From Iamia majanohamensis (GTDB lineage Bacteria; Actinomycetota; Acidimicrobiia; Acidimicrobiales; Iamiaceae), in assembly GCF_028532485.1 (NCBI RefSeq), contig NZ_CP116942.1, forward strand, positions 1,798,001-1,862,000: a DNA stretch of 64,000 nucleotides, given 5' to 3'. A program made the translations under genes and the position numbers. Below, piece after piece: positions 15,007 to 23,018 of this stretch; the first letter of the stretch is position 1; the number at the start of each line of letters is the position of its first letter. A model generated the notes under the pieces. It was given only the letters and a program-made list of their open reading frames with translations, searched no databases and had not been told where the DNA came from.

Positions 15007-16146
15007 TCAGGACGGGGCCCGCCAGTAGGCGACGAGGGAGACGGCCTCGCGCGCCAGGCCCCGCTCGTCGCGGACGTGGCGGCGCACCGCGGTCATGGCC
15101 CGGCTCTCGGCCCCGCCCCACACGTAGGGGGTCCCGGGCAGGGCGGGCAGGGCGCGCACGGCGTCGACGAGCAGGTCGGGTGTCCCCGGCGGGAGGCCGT
15201 CGCGGTGGAGCCAGGTGACCTCGATCCCGGGGCCCGAGGGGAGGTCCTGGCGGGCGGAGGCGTCGGCCACCTCGGCCACGACCTGGGCCGTCCACCCCTC
15301 CGGCAGCTGCTCGAGGATGACGGCCACCGCGGGCAGGCCCGTCTCGTCGGCCACCAGGACCAGGTGGTCGGTGCCGGCGGGCGGGTGGTAGGCGGTGCGC
15401 GGCCCCCAGAGGGCGACGGGGTCGCCGGGCTCGGCCCTCTGGGCCCAGGCCGAGGCCGGTCCCTCGTCGCCGTGGAGGACGAGGTGGACGTCGACCTCGG
15501 CCGCCTCCGGTCGCCAGCGTCGCAGCGTGTAGTAGGCGCCCACCGGCTTCTCGGCCTCGTCCATGCGGGCGTGCTGCTCCCAGGAGAAGTCCCGGCCCAC
15601 GGTCAGCTCGGTGCGCCCGGGCGGGGGCACCAGCAGGTAGAGGAAGGTGTCGGGGCCGCAGGGCGCGAAGTCGTCGAGGTCGCCGCCGCCGAAGGTGATC
15701 TGGCGGAGGTGGGGCCCGACATCGGTGACGGCCACGACCTCGGTGAGGAAGGTGCGGATGCGGGCGGCCTCGGCCGCGGCCCGCTCACCCTCGGTCTCGC
15801 CCCCCTCCCCGGCGACCTCCCGGGCCCGGGTCACCAGGTCGAGCAGGGCCGGGGTCAGGGCCTCGGCCCCGGCGACCGGCTCCGGGAACGCCACCCGGGC
15901 GGGGACCGGGCCGTCGGGGCCCTCGAGCACGAGGTCGACGCCCGCCGGGTCGACCCCGGTGGCCTGGGCCCCCCGGGCCTCCGGGAGGCCCCCGAGGGCC
16001 CGGCCCACCAGGAGGAGGGAGTCGGCGAAGTCGTCGTTCAGGCTGGCCAGGACCAGCGGCGCCACCTCGGCCACCTCGGCGACCACGTCGGGCGACGGCG
16101 CCGGGGCGTCCTCGGGGGCGGCGGTGCGGGATCCGGGTGCGCTCAT
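15007..16146 (-). CDS. Siderophore-interacting protein with N-terminal DUF2470-like domain
   Basis: The 379-residue protein has two parts. Residues 20-110 resemble a DUF2470-like domain (LNDDFADSLLLV, AGVDLVLEGPDGPV, ALLDLVTRAREVAGE), a fold found in heme-handling proteins. Residues 130-379 are a siderophore-interacting protein (ViuB/SIP): FAD-binding strands (HLRQITFGG, FLYLLVPPPG, YYTLRRWRPE, VLHGDEGPAS) and an NAD(P)H-side domain with LVLVADETGLPAV, VWGGAES and a C-terminal SLVAYWR. SIP proteins reduce ferric siderophores in the cytosol. A DtxR-like box lies 24 bp upstream of the ATG, shared with the divergent SIP gene. Confidence 0.87.
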   Translation of the reverse strand: MSAPGSRTAAPEDAPAPSPDVVAEVAEVAPLVLASLNDDFADSLLLVGRALGGLPEARGAQATGVDPAGVDLVLEGPDGPVPARVAFPEPVAGAEALTPALLDLVTRAREVAGEGGETEGERAAAEAARIRTFLTEVVAVTDVGPHLRQITFGGGDLDDFAPCGPDTFLYLLVPPPGRTELTVGRDFSWEQHARMDEAEKPVGAYYTLRRWRPEAAEVDVHLVLHGDEGPASAWAQRAEPGDPVALWGPRTAYHPPAGTDHLVLVADETGLPAVAVILEQLPEGWTAQVVAEVADASARQDLPSGPGIEVTWLHRDGLPPGTPDLLVDAVRALPALPGTPYVWGGAESRAMTAVRRHVRDERGLAREAVSLVAYWRAPS

Positions 16147-16169
16147 GGTCGCGGCAACCTACCAGAGGG

Positions 16170-16183
16170 TTAGGGTGACCTAA
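16170..16183. promoter_or_regulatory. DtxR/IdeR-type iron box between two divergent SIP genes
   Basis: TTAGGGTGACCTAA matches the core half of the IdeR consensus (TTAGGCTAACCTAA) at 12 of 14 positions and is a near-palindrome. It lies in the 80-bp gap between divergent SIP genes, 24 bp from one start and 44 bp from the other, so one bound dimer pair could repress both when iron is plentiful. No regulator gene of this family is in the window. Confidence 0.7.
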
Positions 16184-16226
16184 CAGGGCGTGCCGGAACG
16201 GCCGGCGGCCCCGCAGGAGGTGCCCG

Positions 16227-17039
16227 GTGCCCGATCCCCAGCCCACCTACGGCACGGTCGAGACGGTCGAGCGGCTCACCCCGTCGATGGCGCGGGTGGT
16301 GATGGGGGGCGACGGCCTGGCCGCCTTCGCCGCCACCGACCGCACCGACCAGTACGTCAACGCCCTGTTCCTCCCCGACGGCGCCCCCCACGTGCCGCCC
16401 TTCGACCCCGACGCGGCGCGGGCCGGCGACGCCGCCCACCGCCCGCGGGGCCGCCGCTACACGGTGCGGGCGTGGGACGCCGAGCACCGGCGCCTCACGA
16501 TCGACCTCGTGGTCCACGGCGACCACGGGTACGCCGGTCGCTGGGCCCAGCGGGCCCGGCCCGGCGACCGCCTTCAGGTGGTGGGTCCCTCGGGGGGCTA
16601 CCGGCCCGACCCCGGGGCGGACTGGCACCTCCTGGCCGGCGACGAGAGCGCCCTGCCCGCGATCGCGGCCTCGCTCGAGGTGATGCCGGCCCACGCCGAG
16701 GGCGTGGTGGTGGTCGTCGTCGACGGGCCCGGCCACGAGTACCCGCTGGCCGGGCCCGACGGCCTCGACGTGCGGTGGCTGCACCGTTCCGGGTCCGACG
16801 CCCCCGCCGACCTCCTGCCGGCGGCCGTGGCCGACCTGGCGTGGCGGCCCGGGACCCCCCAGGTGTTCGTCCACGGCGAGGCGGCCGAGGTGCGGGCCAC
16901 CCGTCGCCACCTCCTCGGCGCGCGGGGCGTGCCCAAGGAGGGGGCGTCGATCTCGCCCTACTGGCGACGAGGACACACCGACGAGGCCTGGCGCGAGGTC
17001 AAGCGGGACTGGATCGCGGCCCAGGCCGCCGACGTCTGA
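16227..17039 (+). CDS. Siderophore-interacting protein (ferric-siderophore reductase), stand-alone
   Basis: The 270-residue protein is a SIP/ViuB-type flavoreductase. FAD-binding features are MARVVMGGDGLAAF, RRYTVRAWDAEHRRLTIDLVVHG, and the GYAGRWAQRARPGD loop; the second domain has WHLLAGDESALPAIAASLE, a family signature, then QVFVHGEAAEVRATRRHL and the C-terminal SPYWRRGHTDEAWR. GTG 16227 follows a good CAGGAGG. It lacks the DUF2470-like extension of the divergent SIP gene, so the locus has two forms that may serve different ferric siderophores. Confidence 0.9.
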   Translation: MPDPQPTYGTVETVERLTPSMARVVMGGDGLAAFAATDRTDQYVNALFLPDGAPHVPPFDPDAARAGDAAHRPRGRRYTVRAWDAEHRRLTIDLVVHGDHGYAGRWAQRARPGDRLQVVGPSGGYRPDPGADWHLLAGDESALPAIAASLEVMPAHAEGVVVVVVDGPGHEYPLAGPDGLDVRWLHRSGSDAPADLLPAAVADLAWRPGTPQVFVHGEAAEVRATRRHLLGARGVPKEGASISPYWRRGHTDEAWREVKRDWIAAQAADV

Positions 17040-17065
17040 GGCGGCCGGTCGACGCAGCCCGCCGA

Positions 17066-18067
17066 TCAGGTCGGCAGCAGGTCGGGCAGCTCGCCGGCCA
17101 GGCGGATGCGACCCTCGACCCCGGCGTAGCCCAGGCGGTCGATGACCACGACGCGGTCCTCCCGCACGGCGGGGAGCGTCTGCCACAGCTCGTTGCCCTG
17201 CACCGCGTCGAGGGCGGCATCCTCGCCCTCGACCCCCTCGGTCTGCAGCATCACGATGACGTCGCCGTCGAGCTCGCCGATGCGCTCCAGGCTGATGTAG
17301 ACCCGGCCGCCCTGCTCTCCGTCGAGCTCACCGGCACCGGGGTCGAGGGTGACCCCGGCGTCGAGGAAGGTCGAGGGGATGTTCACCGGCCCGTCGGTCC
17401 AGACGGCCAGGTTCTCCCCCGAGTAGACGGTGGGCATCGACACGCTGACGTCGTCGGGCAGGGCCTCGTCGGCCCTGGCCACGGCCTCGTCGTAGTCGGC
17501 CAGCAGCCCCTCGGCCGCCTCGGTGGCCCCCACCTCCTCGGCCAGGGTGGTGAACGCGGCGCGCCAGTCGGAGTCGTTGGGGACGACGATGGTGTCGGCC
17601 ACCGACTCCAGCAGCTCGATGCCGACCTCGTCGACCACGTACTGGCCCACGATCAGGGTGTCGGGCCGGAGCGCCGCCAGCTGCTCGGCGTTGAGCTGGA
17701 GCTGGTCGAGGGGCTCGATGCCGCTGGTGTCGCGCTCGATGCCGCTGAAGGTGTCGCCCAGGGTGGACGTGGCCGCCACCGGCTGGACGCCGAGGGCCAG
17801 GACGTCGGCGAGGAGGAAGTCCTCGCCGAGCACCACGACCCGACCGAGCTCGTCGGCCTGCGAGGCCACCCCGGGCTCCGCGCCCGACCCGGTGCCCGCC
17901 TCCGACGAGGGGGCGTCGGCCGTGGCCCCCTCGTCGCCGTCGCCTCCGCCCCCGCAGGCGGACGCACCGGCCAGCAGCACCAGGGCCACCAGCACCGCCC
18001 GGCCGCGCCCACCTCGTCGCTCGCCCCGTCCACCCGTCAGCTTCACCGGCACCTCGCACCTGGTCAT
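17066..18067 (-). CDS. Iron-siderophore ABC transporter substrate-binding lipoprotein (4)
   Basis: The 333-residue protein has a basic start, a hydrophobic helix and the lipobox GASAC followed by a Gly-rich stretch. The mature part differs from the other three binding proteins: VVVLGEDFLLADVLALGVQPVAA, LNAEQLAALRPDTLIVG and RVYISLERIGELDGDVIVML still fit the FecB/FhuD group. The ATG at 18067 lies next to a DtxR-like site at 18073-18086. The gene is divergent from the FecCD permease genes. Which of the four binding proteins feeds the single permease pair cannot be told from sequence. Confidence 0.85.
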   Translation of the reverse strand: MTRCEVPVKLTGGRGERRGGRGRAVLVALVLLAGASACGGGGDGDEGATADAPSSEAGTGSGAEPGVASQADELGRVVVLGEDFLLADVLALGVQPVAATSTLGDTFSGIERDTSGIEPLDQLQLNAEQLAALRPDTLIVGQYVVDEVGIELLESVADTIVVPNDSDWRAAFTTLAEEVGATEAAEGLLADYDEAVARADEALPDDVSVSMPTVYSGENLAVWTDGPVNIPSTFLDAGVTLDPGAGELDGEQGGRVYISLERIGELDGDVIVMLQTEGVEGEDAALDAVQGNELWQTLPAVREDRVVVIDRLGYAGVEGRIRLAGELPDLLPT

Positions 18068-18072
18068 CGGAC

Positions 18073-18086
18073 GTAGGAGACCCTAA
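18073..18086. promoter_or_regulatory. Second DtxR/IdeR-like site, between binding protein 4 and the permease operon
   Basis: GTAGGAGACCCTAA matches the IdeR core at about 10 of 14 positions. It sits 6 bp upstream of the minus-strand binding-protein start and 84 bp upstream of the plus-strand permease start, where it could control both by iron. Confidence 0.5.
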
Positions 18087-18169
18087 CAACAGGGGGACAG
18101 CGGTCTTGCGCCCGAGGGTGTGGCGCCGCTAGGCAGGGACCTTCCCCGACCGCGACCGGGCGCCCGCCG

Positions 18170-19270
18170 ATGGCCTCTCCCACAGCCTCACCGACGCTCG
18201 GGCGCGACGCGCGACCCCCTGGGCCCGTGGCCGCCACCGTCCGGCCCCGCCGCCGGGCCGGGCTGCTCCAGGGCGGGTGGGCCCGGGGCGGCGGCCTGGT
18301 GGTCGCCCTCGGCGTCCTGGTCCTCGTGTGCCTGGCGTCGGTCGCCTTCGGCGCCAAGTCGATCGGGTTCCGCACCGTCCTCGACGCCCTGTTCTCCTAC
18401 GACCCCTCCATGGACGACCACCTCATCATCCGCAGCCTGCGGATCCCGCGCACCCTGCTCGGCATCGGGGTGGGGATGGGCCTGGGCCTGGCCGGCGCCT
18501 GCATGCAGGGCGTCACCCGGAACCCGCTGGCCGACCCGGGCATCTTCGGCGTGGAGGCCGGCGCCGCGCTGGCCGTCGTCATCGGCATCTTCGTCTTCGG
18601 GGTCGGCTCGCTCACCGGGTACGTCTGGTTCGCCTTCCTCGGCGCCGGCATCGCCAGCACCGTCGTCTACGGGCTGGGCTCGCTCGGCCGGGGCGGCGCC
18701 ACCCCGGTCAAGCTGGCCCTGGCCGGGGCGGCCATGGCCGCCCTGCTGACCGCCCTCACCCAGGCCGTGCTCATCACCGACCTGGCGACCCTCGACCAGT
18801 TCCGCTTCTGGGCCGTGGGCTCCCTCGCCGGGCGGGACGGGACGATCGTCCGCCAGGTGGCCCCGTTCATGGCCGTCGGCGTGGTGCTGGCCCTGCTCTC
18901 GGGCCGGGGCCTCAACACGCTCGCCCTGGGCGACGACGTGGCCCGCTCGCTCGGCCAGCGCGTCGCCCTGGCCCGGGCCACCTCCGGCCTGGCCGTGATC
19001 GTCTGCTCCGGGGCCGCGGTCGCCGCGGCCGGCCCCATCGGCTTCGTGGGCCTCACCGTGCCCCACGTGGCCCGGGCCATCACCGGCCCCGACTACCGGT
19101 GGATCCTGCCCTGGTCGCTGGTGCTGGCCCCCTCGCTGCTGCTCGGCGCCGACGTGATCGGCCGCCTGGTCGTGCGCCCCGGCGAGCTCCAGGTCGGCAT
19201 CGTCACCGCCCTGCTGGGCGCACCGTTCTTCATCGCCCTCGTCCGCCGGCGCAAGCTGGCCGAGCTCTAG
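18170..19270 (+). CDS. FecCD-family iron-siderophore ABC permease (1)
   Basis: The 366-residue membrane protein belongs to the FecCD/BtuC family. Signature segments are IRSLRIPRTLLGIGVGMGLG, LAGACMQGVTRNPLADPGIFG and AAAGPIGFVGLTVPHVAR, the last being the cytoplasmic coupling region that contacts the ATPase. About ten hydrophobic segments follow a basic N-terminus of some 45 residues. The gene is the first of three tightly packed genes (gap of 2 bp to the second permease). It pairs with the next permease as a heterodimer, as FepD/FepG or FecC/FecD do. Confidence 0.9.
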   Translation: MASPTASPTLGRDARPPGPVAATVRPRRRAGLLQGGWARGGGLVVALGVLVLVCLASVAFGAKSIGFRTVLDALFSYDPSMDDHLIIRSLRIPRTLLGIGVGMGLGLAGACMQGVTRNPLADPGIFGVEAGAALAVVIGIFVFGVGSLTGYVWFAFLGAGIASTVVYGLGSLGRGGATPVKLALAGAAMAALLTALTQAVLITDLATLDQFRFWAVGSLAGRDGTIVRQVAPFMAVGVVLALLSGRGLNTLALGDDVARSLGQRVALARATSGLAVIVCSGAAVAAAGPIGFVGLTVPHVARAITGPDYRWILPWSLVLAPSLLLGADVIGRLVVRPGELQVGIVTALLGAPFFIALVRRRKLAEL

Positions 19271-19272
19271 CC

Positions 19273-20364
19273 GTGGCCGCCGTCGAGCTCCCGGCCGGCC
19301 CCGGTGTGCCGCACGCGCCCACCCCGGGCACGCTCGTCCTGCGGGTGCCCCGGGTGGGGCTGTCGACCCGCGTCCAGGCCCGGTCGGTGGCCGTCACCCT
19401 CGTGGTGCTGCTGGCCGCCTTCCTCGTCTTCGCCTGGTCGCTGACGGTGGGCGACTTCCCCATCCCGCTCTCCGACGTGCTGGCCACCCTGGTGGGGCGG
19501 GGGAGCGAGGACGGCGACTTCATCATCCGCACCCTCCGCCTGCCCCGGGGCCTCACCGGCCTGCTGGTGGGGGCCGGGTTCGGGCTCGCCGGGGCCATCT
19601 TCCAGCGCATCGCCCGCAACCCGCTGGCCAGCCCGGACATCATCGGGATCAACGCGGGGGCGGCGGCCGCGGCCGTGTTCACCATCGTGGTCGTCTCCGG
19701 CACCTCCGACCAGGTGACCTGGGGTGCCCTCGTGGGGTCCCTCGCCACCGCCGTGGCCATCTACCTGCTCGCCTACCGCAAGGGGGTGACGGGCTACCGG
19801 CTCGTGCTGGTGGGCATCGGCATCACCGCCATGCTCGGCTCGGTCACCTCCTACCTGCTGACGCGGGCCGAGATCTACGACGCCCAGAAGGCGACGGTGT
19901 GGCTCACCGGGAGCCTGAACGGCCGGGGCTGGGAGCACGTGCGGCCGGTCACCCTGGCCCTCGTCGTCCTCGTGCCCGTGGCCGTGGCCCTGGCCCGCCA
20001 CCTGCGGCTCCTCGAGATGGGCGACGACGCGGCCCGGGGCCTCGGCACCCGGGTCGAGCCGGTCCGGGCCGCCCTCCTGCTCACCGGCGTGGCCCTGGCC
20101 GCGGTCTGCACCGCCTCGGCCGGACCCATCGCCTTCGTCGCCCTGGTCGCGCCCCAGATCGCCCGCCGCCTCACGGGCGGCCGCACCCTGGCCCTGCTGC
20201 CGGCGGCGGCGTGCGGGGCGCTGCTCATGACCGCGGCCGACCTGGTCGCCCGGCGCCTCTTCGCCCCCACCGAGCTCCCGGTGGGCATCCTCACCGCCGT
20301 CCTCGGTGCGCCCTACCTGCTCTACCTGCTGGCCCGGGCCAACCGGGTCGGCTCCGGAGGCTGA
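19273..20364 (+). CDS. FecCD-family iron-siderophore ABC permease (2)
   Basis: The 363-residue partner permease has IRTLRLPRGLTGLLVGAGFG, LAGAIFQRIARNPLASPDIIG and TASAGPIAFVALVAPQIARR, the family core and coupling motifs. GTG 19273 begins two bases after the previous stop; the frame is open upstream but only as a shadow of permease 1. The N-terminus has about 35 polar residues before the first membrane helix. It is followed by the ATPase gene after one base. The two permeases differ clearly in sequence, in line with a heterodimeric channel. Confidence 0.9.
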   Translation: MAAVELPAGPGVPHAPTPGTLVLRVPRVGLSTRVQARSVAVTLVVLLAAFLVFAWSLTVGDFPIPLSDVLATLVGRGSEDGDFIIRTLRLPRGLTGLLVGAGFGLAGAIFQRIARNPLASPDIIGINAGAAAAAVFTIVVVSGTSDQVTWGALVGSLATAVAIYLLAYRKGVTGYRLVLVGIGITAMLGSVTSYLLTRAEIYDAQKATVWLTGSLNGRGWEHVRPVTLALVVLVPVAVALARHLRLLEMGDDAARGLGTRVEPVRAALLLTGVALAAVCTASAGPIAFVALVAPQIARRLTGGRTLALLPAAACGALLMTAADLVARRLFAPTELPVGILTAVLGAPYLLYLLARANRVGSGG

Positions 20365-20365
20365 C

Positions 20366-21235
20366 GTGGCCGACCACCCCACCCCCGCGACCGACGATGC
20401 CCGCCTCCGGGCCGAGGGCCTCGCCCTGGGCTACGACCACCTCCGGGTGTGCGACGACCTGTCGGTCGCCATCCCCGACGGCCGGGTGACGGTGATCGTG
20501 GGGGCCAACGCCTGCGGCAAGTCGACCCTGCTCCGGGGCCTGGCCCGGCTCCTCCACCCCGAGGCCGGCCGGGTCGTCCTCGACGGCCAGGACATCCACC
20601 GGATGCCCACCCGCACGGTGGCCACCCGGCTCGGGATCCTTCCCCAGCAGCCCATCGCCCCCGAGGGCATCACCGTCGCCGACCTCGTGTCGCGGGGCCG
20701 ACACCCCCACCAGCGGTTCTTCCGCCAGTGGTCGCGCACCGACGAGGCCGCGGTCGACGCCGCGCTGGCCGCCACCCGCACCACCGAGCTGGCCGACCGC
20801 ACCGTGGACGAGCTCTCCGGCGGGCAGCGCCAGCGGGTGTGGATCGCCCTGGCCCTGGCCCAGGACACCGAGCTCATGCTGCTCGACGAGCCGACCACGT
20901 TCCTCGACCTGGCCCACCAGGTCGAGGTCCTCGACCTGTTGGCCGAGCTCAACGAGGACCAGGGCCGGACCATCGTCGCCGTGCTCCACGACCTGGGCCT
21001 CGGGTGCCGCTACGCCGACCACCTGATCGCCATGCGCGAGGGGCGCATCGTGGCCGAGGGCCCCCCGGGCGAGGTGGTCACCGACGAGATGGTCGCCGAG
21101 GTGTTCGACCTCGAGGCGCGGGTGGTGCCCGACCCGATCACCGGCACCCCGCTGGTGCTGCCCGTCCCCGCCCGCCACCGCGCCGCGGCCCGGGCCCTCG
21201 ACCGCCTCGGGGACGTCGACCACCTGGCCGGCTGA
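20366..21235 (+). CDS. Iron-siderophore ABC transporter ATPase (FepC type)
   Basis: The 289-residue ATPase has Walker A GANACGKST, the Q-loop ILPQQPIAPEG, the signature LSGGQRQRVWIALALAQ, Walker B LMLLDEPTTFLD and the switch His in VAVLHDLGL. HQRFFRQWSRTDEAAVDAAL is typical of FepC/FecE proteins. GTG 20366 starts one base after the permease stop. Together with the two permeases it forms the complete inner-membrane importer; the binding proteins are encoded by flanking genes. Confidence 0.92.
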   Translation: MADHPTPATDDARLRAEGLALGYDHLRVCDDLSVAIPDGRVTVIVGANACGKSTLLRGLARLLHPEAGRVVLDGQDIHRMPTRTVATRLGILPQQPIAPEGITVADLVSRGRHPHQRFFRQWSRTDEAAVDAALAATRTTELADRTVDELSGGQRQRVWIALALAQDTELMLLDEPTTFLDLAHQVEVLDLLAELNEDQGRTIVAVLHDLGLGCRYADHLIAMREGRIVAEGPPGEVVTDEMVAEVFDLEARVVPDPITGTPLVLPVPARHRAAARALDRLGDVDHLAG

Positions 21236-21263
21236 GCCCGCCCCCTCGGCGCCGCCGGGGCGA

Positions 21264-21989
21264 TCAGCCGGTCGGGCCGAAGCGCTCCACGCGGATGGCG
21301 GTGACGGGCATGCCCGCCTCGACCAGCAGGGCGGAGGCGGCGTCGGCGAAGCCGCTCGAGCCGCACACGTAGGCCGTCGTGCCCGGGGCGATCGCCGGGA
21401 GGTCCGCGGCGCGCAGGTGGCCCGGTGGGCGCGGGTCGCCGGGCGGCGCCCGTCGGGTGTGGACCACGGTGACCTCGGGGCCGGGGAGCTCGGATGCGTA
21501 GTACAGGTCCTCCGGGGTGCGCACCGAGACGACCATGCGGATCAGGTCCGACGCCCCGGTGCGGCGGGCGTGGCGGAGCATGGCCATGAGGGGCACGACG
21601 CCCGAGCCGCCGCCCACCAGCAGCGCGGGGGTGTCGCCCGGCCACGCCAACCAGCCGCCGATCGGGCCCCGCACCTCGAGCACGTCGCCCACCTCCAGCA
21701 CGTCGTGGAGGAACGCCGACACCTCACCGTCGGGGAGGAGCTCCACGGTGAGCTCCACCTCGCCGCTGTCGTCGGGGGCGGAGGCCACCGAGTAGGACCG
21801 GGTGGCGGCGTAGCCGTCCGGTGCGACCAGGCGGACCAGGTAGTGCTGGCCCGGGAGGTGGGGGACCGGGGCGGTCAGCCCCAGCCGGAGCGTGCGGGCC
21901 GTCGCCGTCTCGGGGTGGGTGGCCAGCACCGTGGCCCGCTGCCAGGGTCCCGGCGCGGGGGGTGCCGTCGGGGGTGCGGGCTCAGTCAC
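21264..21989 (-). CDS. FAD/NAD(P)-binding ferredoxin reductase-like protein
   Basis: The 241-residue protein is a member of the ferredoxin-NADP reductase family. It has an FAD-binding barrel (LPGQHYLVRLV, then ATRSYSVASAP, the RxYS-type flavin motif) and an NAD(P)-binding domain with LLVGGGSGVVPLMAMLRH and AYVCGSSGFADAA near the C-terminus. No Fe-S domain is present. Its GTG overlaps the end of the upstream sulfite-oxidase-fold gene by 8 bp, so the two are co-translated. It probably delivers electrons from NAD(P)H to, or accepts them from, that molybdenum enzyme. Confidence 0.85.
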   Translation of the reverse strand: MTEPAPPTAPPAPGPWQRATVLATHPETATARTLRLGLTAPVPHLPGQHYLVRLVAPDGYAATRSYSVASAPDDSGEVELTVELLPDGEVSAFLHDVLEVGDVLEVRGPIGGWLAWPGDTPALLVGGGSGVVPLMAMLRHARRTGASDLIRMVVSVRTPEDLYYASELPGPEVTVVHTRRAPPGDPRPPGHLRAADLPAIAPGTTAYVCGSSGFADAASALLVEAGMPVTAIRVERFGPTG

Positions 21990-22593
21990 CCTGGTAGCGC
22001 TGCTCGGTCCACGGGTCGCCGCGGTCGTGGTAGCCGTTCTGCTCCCAGAACCCGGGCTCGTCGTGGTCGAGGAGGCGGAGGTCGGCGACCCACTTGGCGC
22101 TCTTCCAGAAGTAGAGGTGGGGGACGAGGAGGCGGGCCGGCCCCCCGTGGGCGACGGGCAGCGGGGCGCCGTCGACCTCCCACGCCACCCAGGCCCGGCC
22201 GCCGGTCACGTCGGCGAGGGGGAGGTTGGTCGTGTAGCCGGTGTGGCTGGTGGCCAGCACGTGGGTGGCGGTCAGGAGGGGGCCGCCGGCCGCCTCCAGC
22301 AGGGTGTCGACCGAGACCCCGGTGAAGGCCATGCCCAGCTTCGACCACGTCGTGACGCAGTGGATGTCGCCCTCGTAGGTCGACGACGGCAGGGCGTGGG
22401 CCTCGTTCCAGGTCCACGTCGTCGGCGTGGCGACCAGGCCCGACACCCCGAGGGTCCAGGTGGAGGTGGGCAGGTCGGGTGTGACCTCGGCGGTCAGCAC
22501 GGGCCAGTCCGCGCCGGCGTCGTACTGGCCCGGGGGCAGTCGGGGGTCGGGCGCGGCCCGCCGGCGGCCGGTGAAGCCCCTCGTCACGTCCAT
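21982..22593 (-). CDS. Molybdopterin-dependent oxidoreductase, sulfite-oxidase fold (cytosolic)
   Basis: The 203-residue protein has the sulfite oxidase-type molybdopterin domain. The likely Mo-ligating residue is Cys79 in DIHCVTTWSKL; SHTGYTTNLPLADV, GGPARLLVPHLYFWKSAKWV and the final LRLLDHDEPGFWEQNGYH are typical of the YedY-like group. Despite an early RR pair, there is no hydrophobic signal segment, so it should be cytosolic. ATG 22593 has GGGAG upstream. The overlap with the flavin reductase gene points to a two-component enzyme that uses NAD(P)H. The substrate is unknown; a sulfoxide or N-oxide is possible. Confidence 0.85.
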   Translation of the reverse strand: MDVTRGFTGRRRAAPDPRLPPGQYDAGADWPVLTAEVTPDLPTSTWTLGVSGLVATPTTWTWNEAHALPSSTYEGDIHCVTTWSKLGMAFTGVSVDTLLEAAGGPLLTATHVLATSHTGYTTNLPLADVTGGRAWVAWEVDGAPLPVAHGGPARLLVPHLYFWKSAKWVADLRLLDHDEPGFWEQNGYHDRGDPWTEQRYQGD

Positions 22594-22631
22594 GGCGTCT
22601 GCTCCCGTGTCGGTCCGCCTCGGTGGGTGGC

Positions 22632-22648
22632 CCGGGCGTCGCGCCCGG
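22632..22648 (-). terminator. Hairpin downstream of the DUF2630 gene
   Basis: CCGGGCG and CGCCCGG form a 7-bp perfect stem with a 3-base loop, 11 bp after the stop of the minus-strand gene at 22659. There is no T-run, which is common in high-GC actinobacteria. Confidence 0.4.
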
Positions 22649-22658
22649 CGAGGCCCGG

Positions 22659-22901
22659 CTACTGCTGGTAGTGCTCCACCGTCGAGGCGTCGCGCGCCTG
22701 GGCCTCGTCGGGGTCGAGCCCGGCCGCCCGGCGGGCCCGACGCTGGCGGAGCAGGTCCCAGCACTGGTCGAGCAGCACCTCGAGCTCGGCGATGCGCGCC
22801 CGGTCGGCGTCGGTGGCCTCGCCCCGCCCCTCCTTCCGGCGCAGCTCGTGCTCCTCCTCGTCGAGGGAGGAGATGGAGCGAAGGGTGTCGTCGTCGGCCA
22901 C
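22659..22901 (-). CDS. DUF2630 family small protein
   Basis: This 80-residue acidic protein matches the DUF2630 family of actinobacteria. It begins MADDDTLRSISSLDEEEHEL, has charged helical heptads throughout and ends in EAQARDASTVEHYQQ, the conserved C-terminus as I recall it. The whole protein is predicted helical and could form a short coiled coil. GTG 22901 follows GAGGAGG. The function is unknown. It stands alone between the molybdenum enzyme and the 2OG oxygenase. Confidence 0.8.
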   Translation of the reverse strand: MADDDTLRSISSLDEEEHELRRKEGRGEATDADRARIAELEVLLDQCWDLLRQRRARRAAGLDPDEAQARDASTVEHYQQ

Positions 22902-23018
22902 GGGGCCTCCTCGGTGCCGGGCGGGACGGACCCGCGCCTCGACGAGAGCGTACGGGCCCCTCGGCGCACGCGCACCGGCCGACCGCCCCGCCGGCGGCGG
23001 ACGCCGCCGCCCGGCCCG

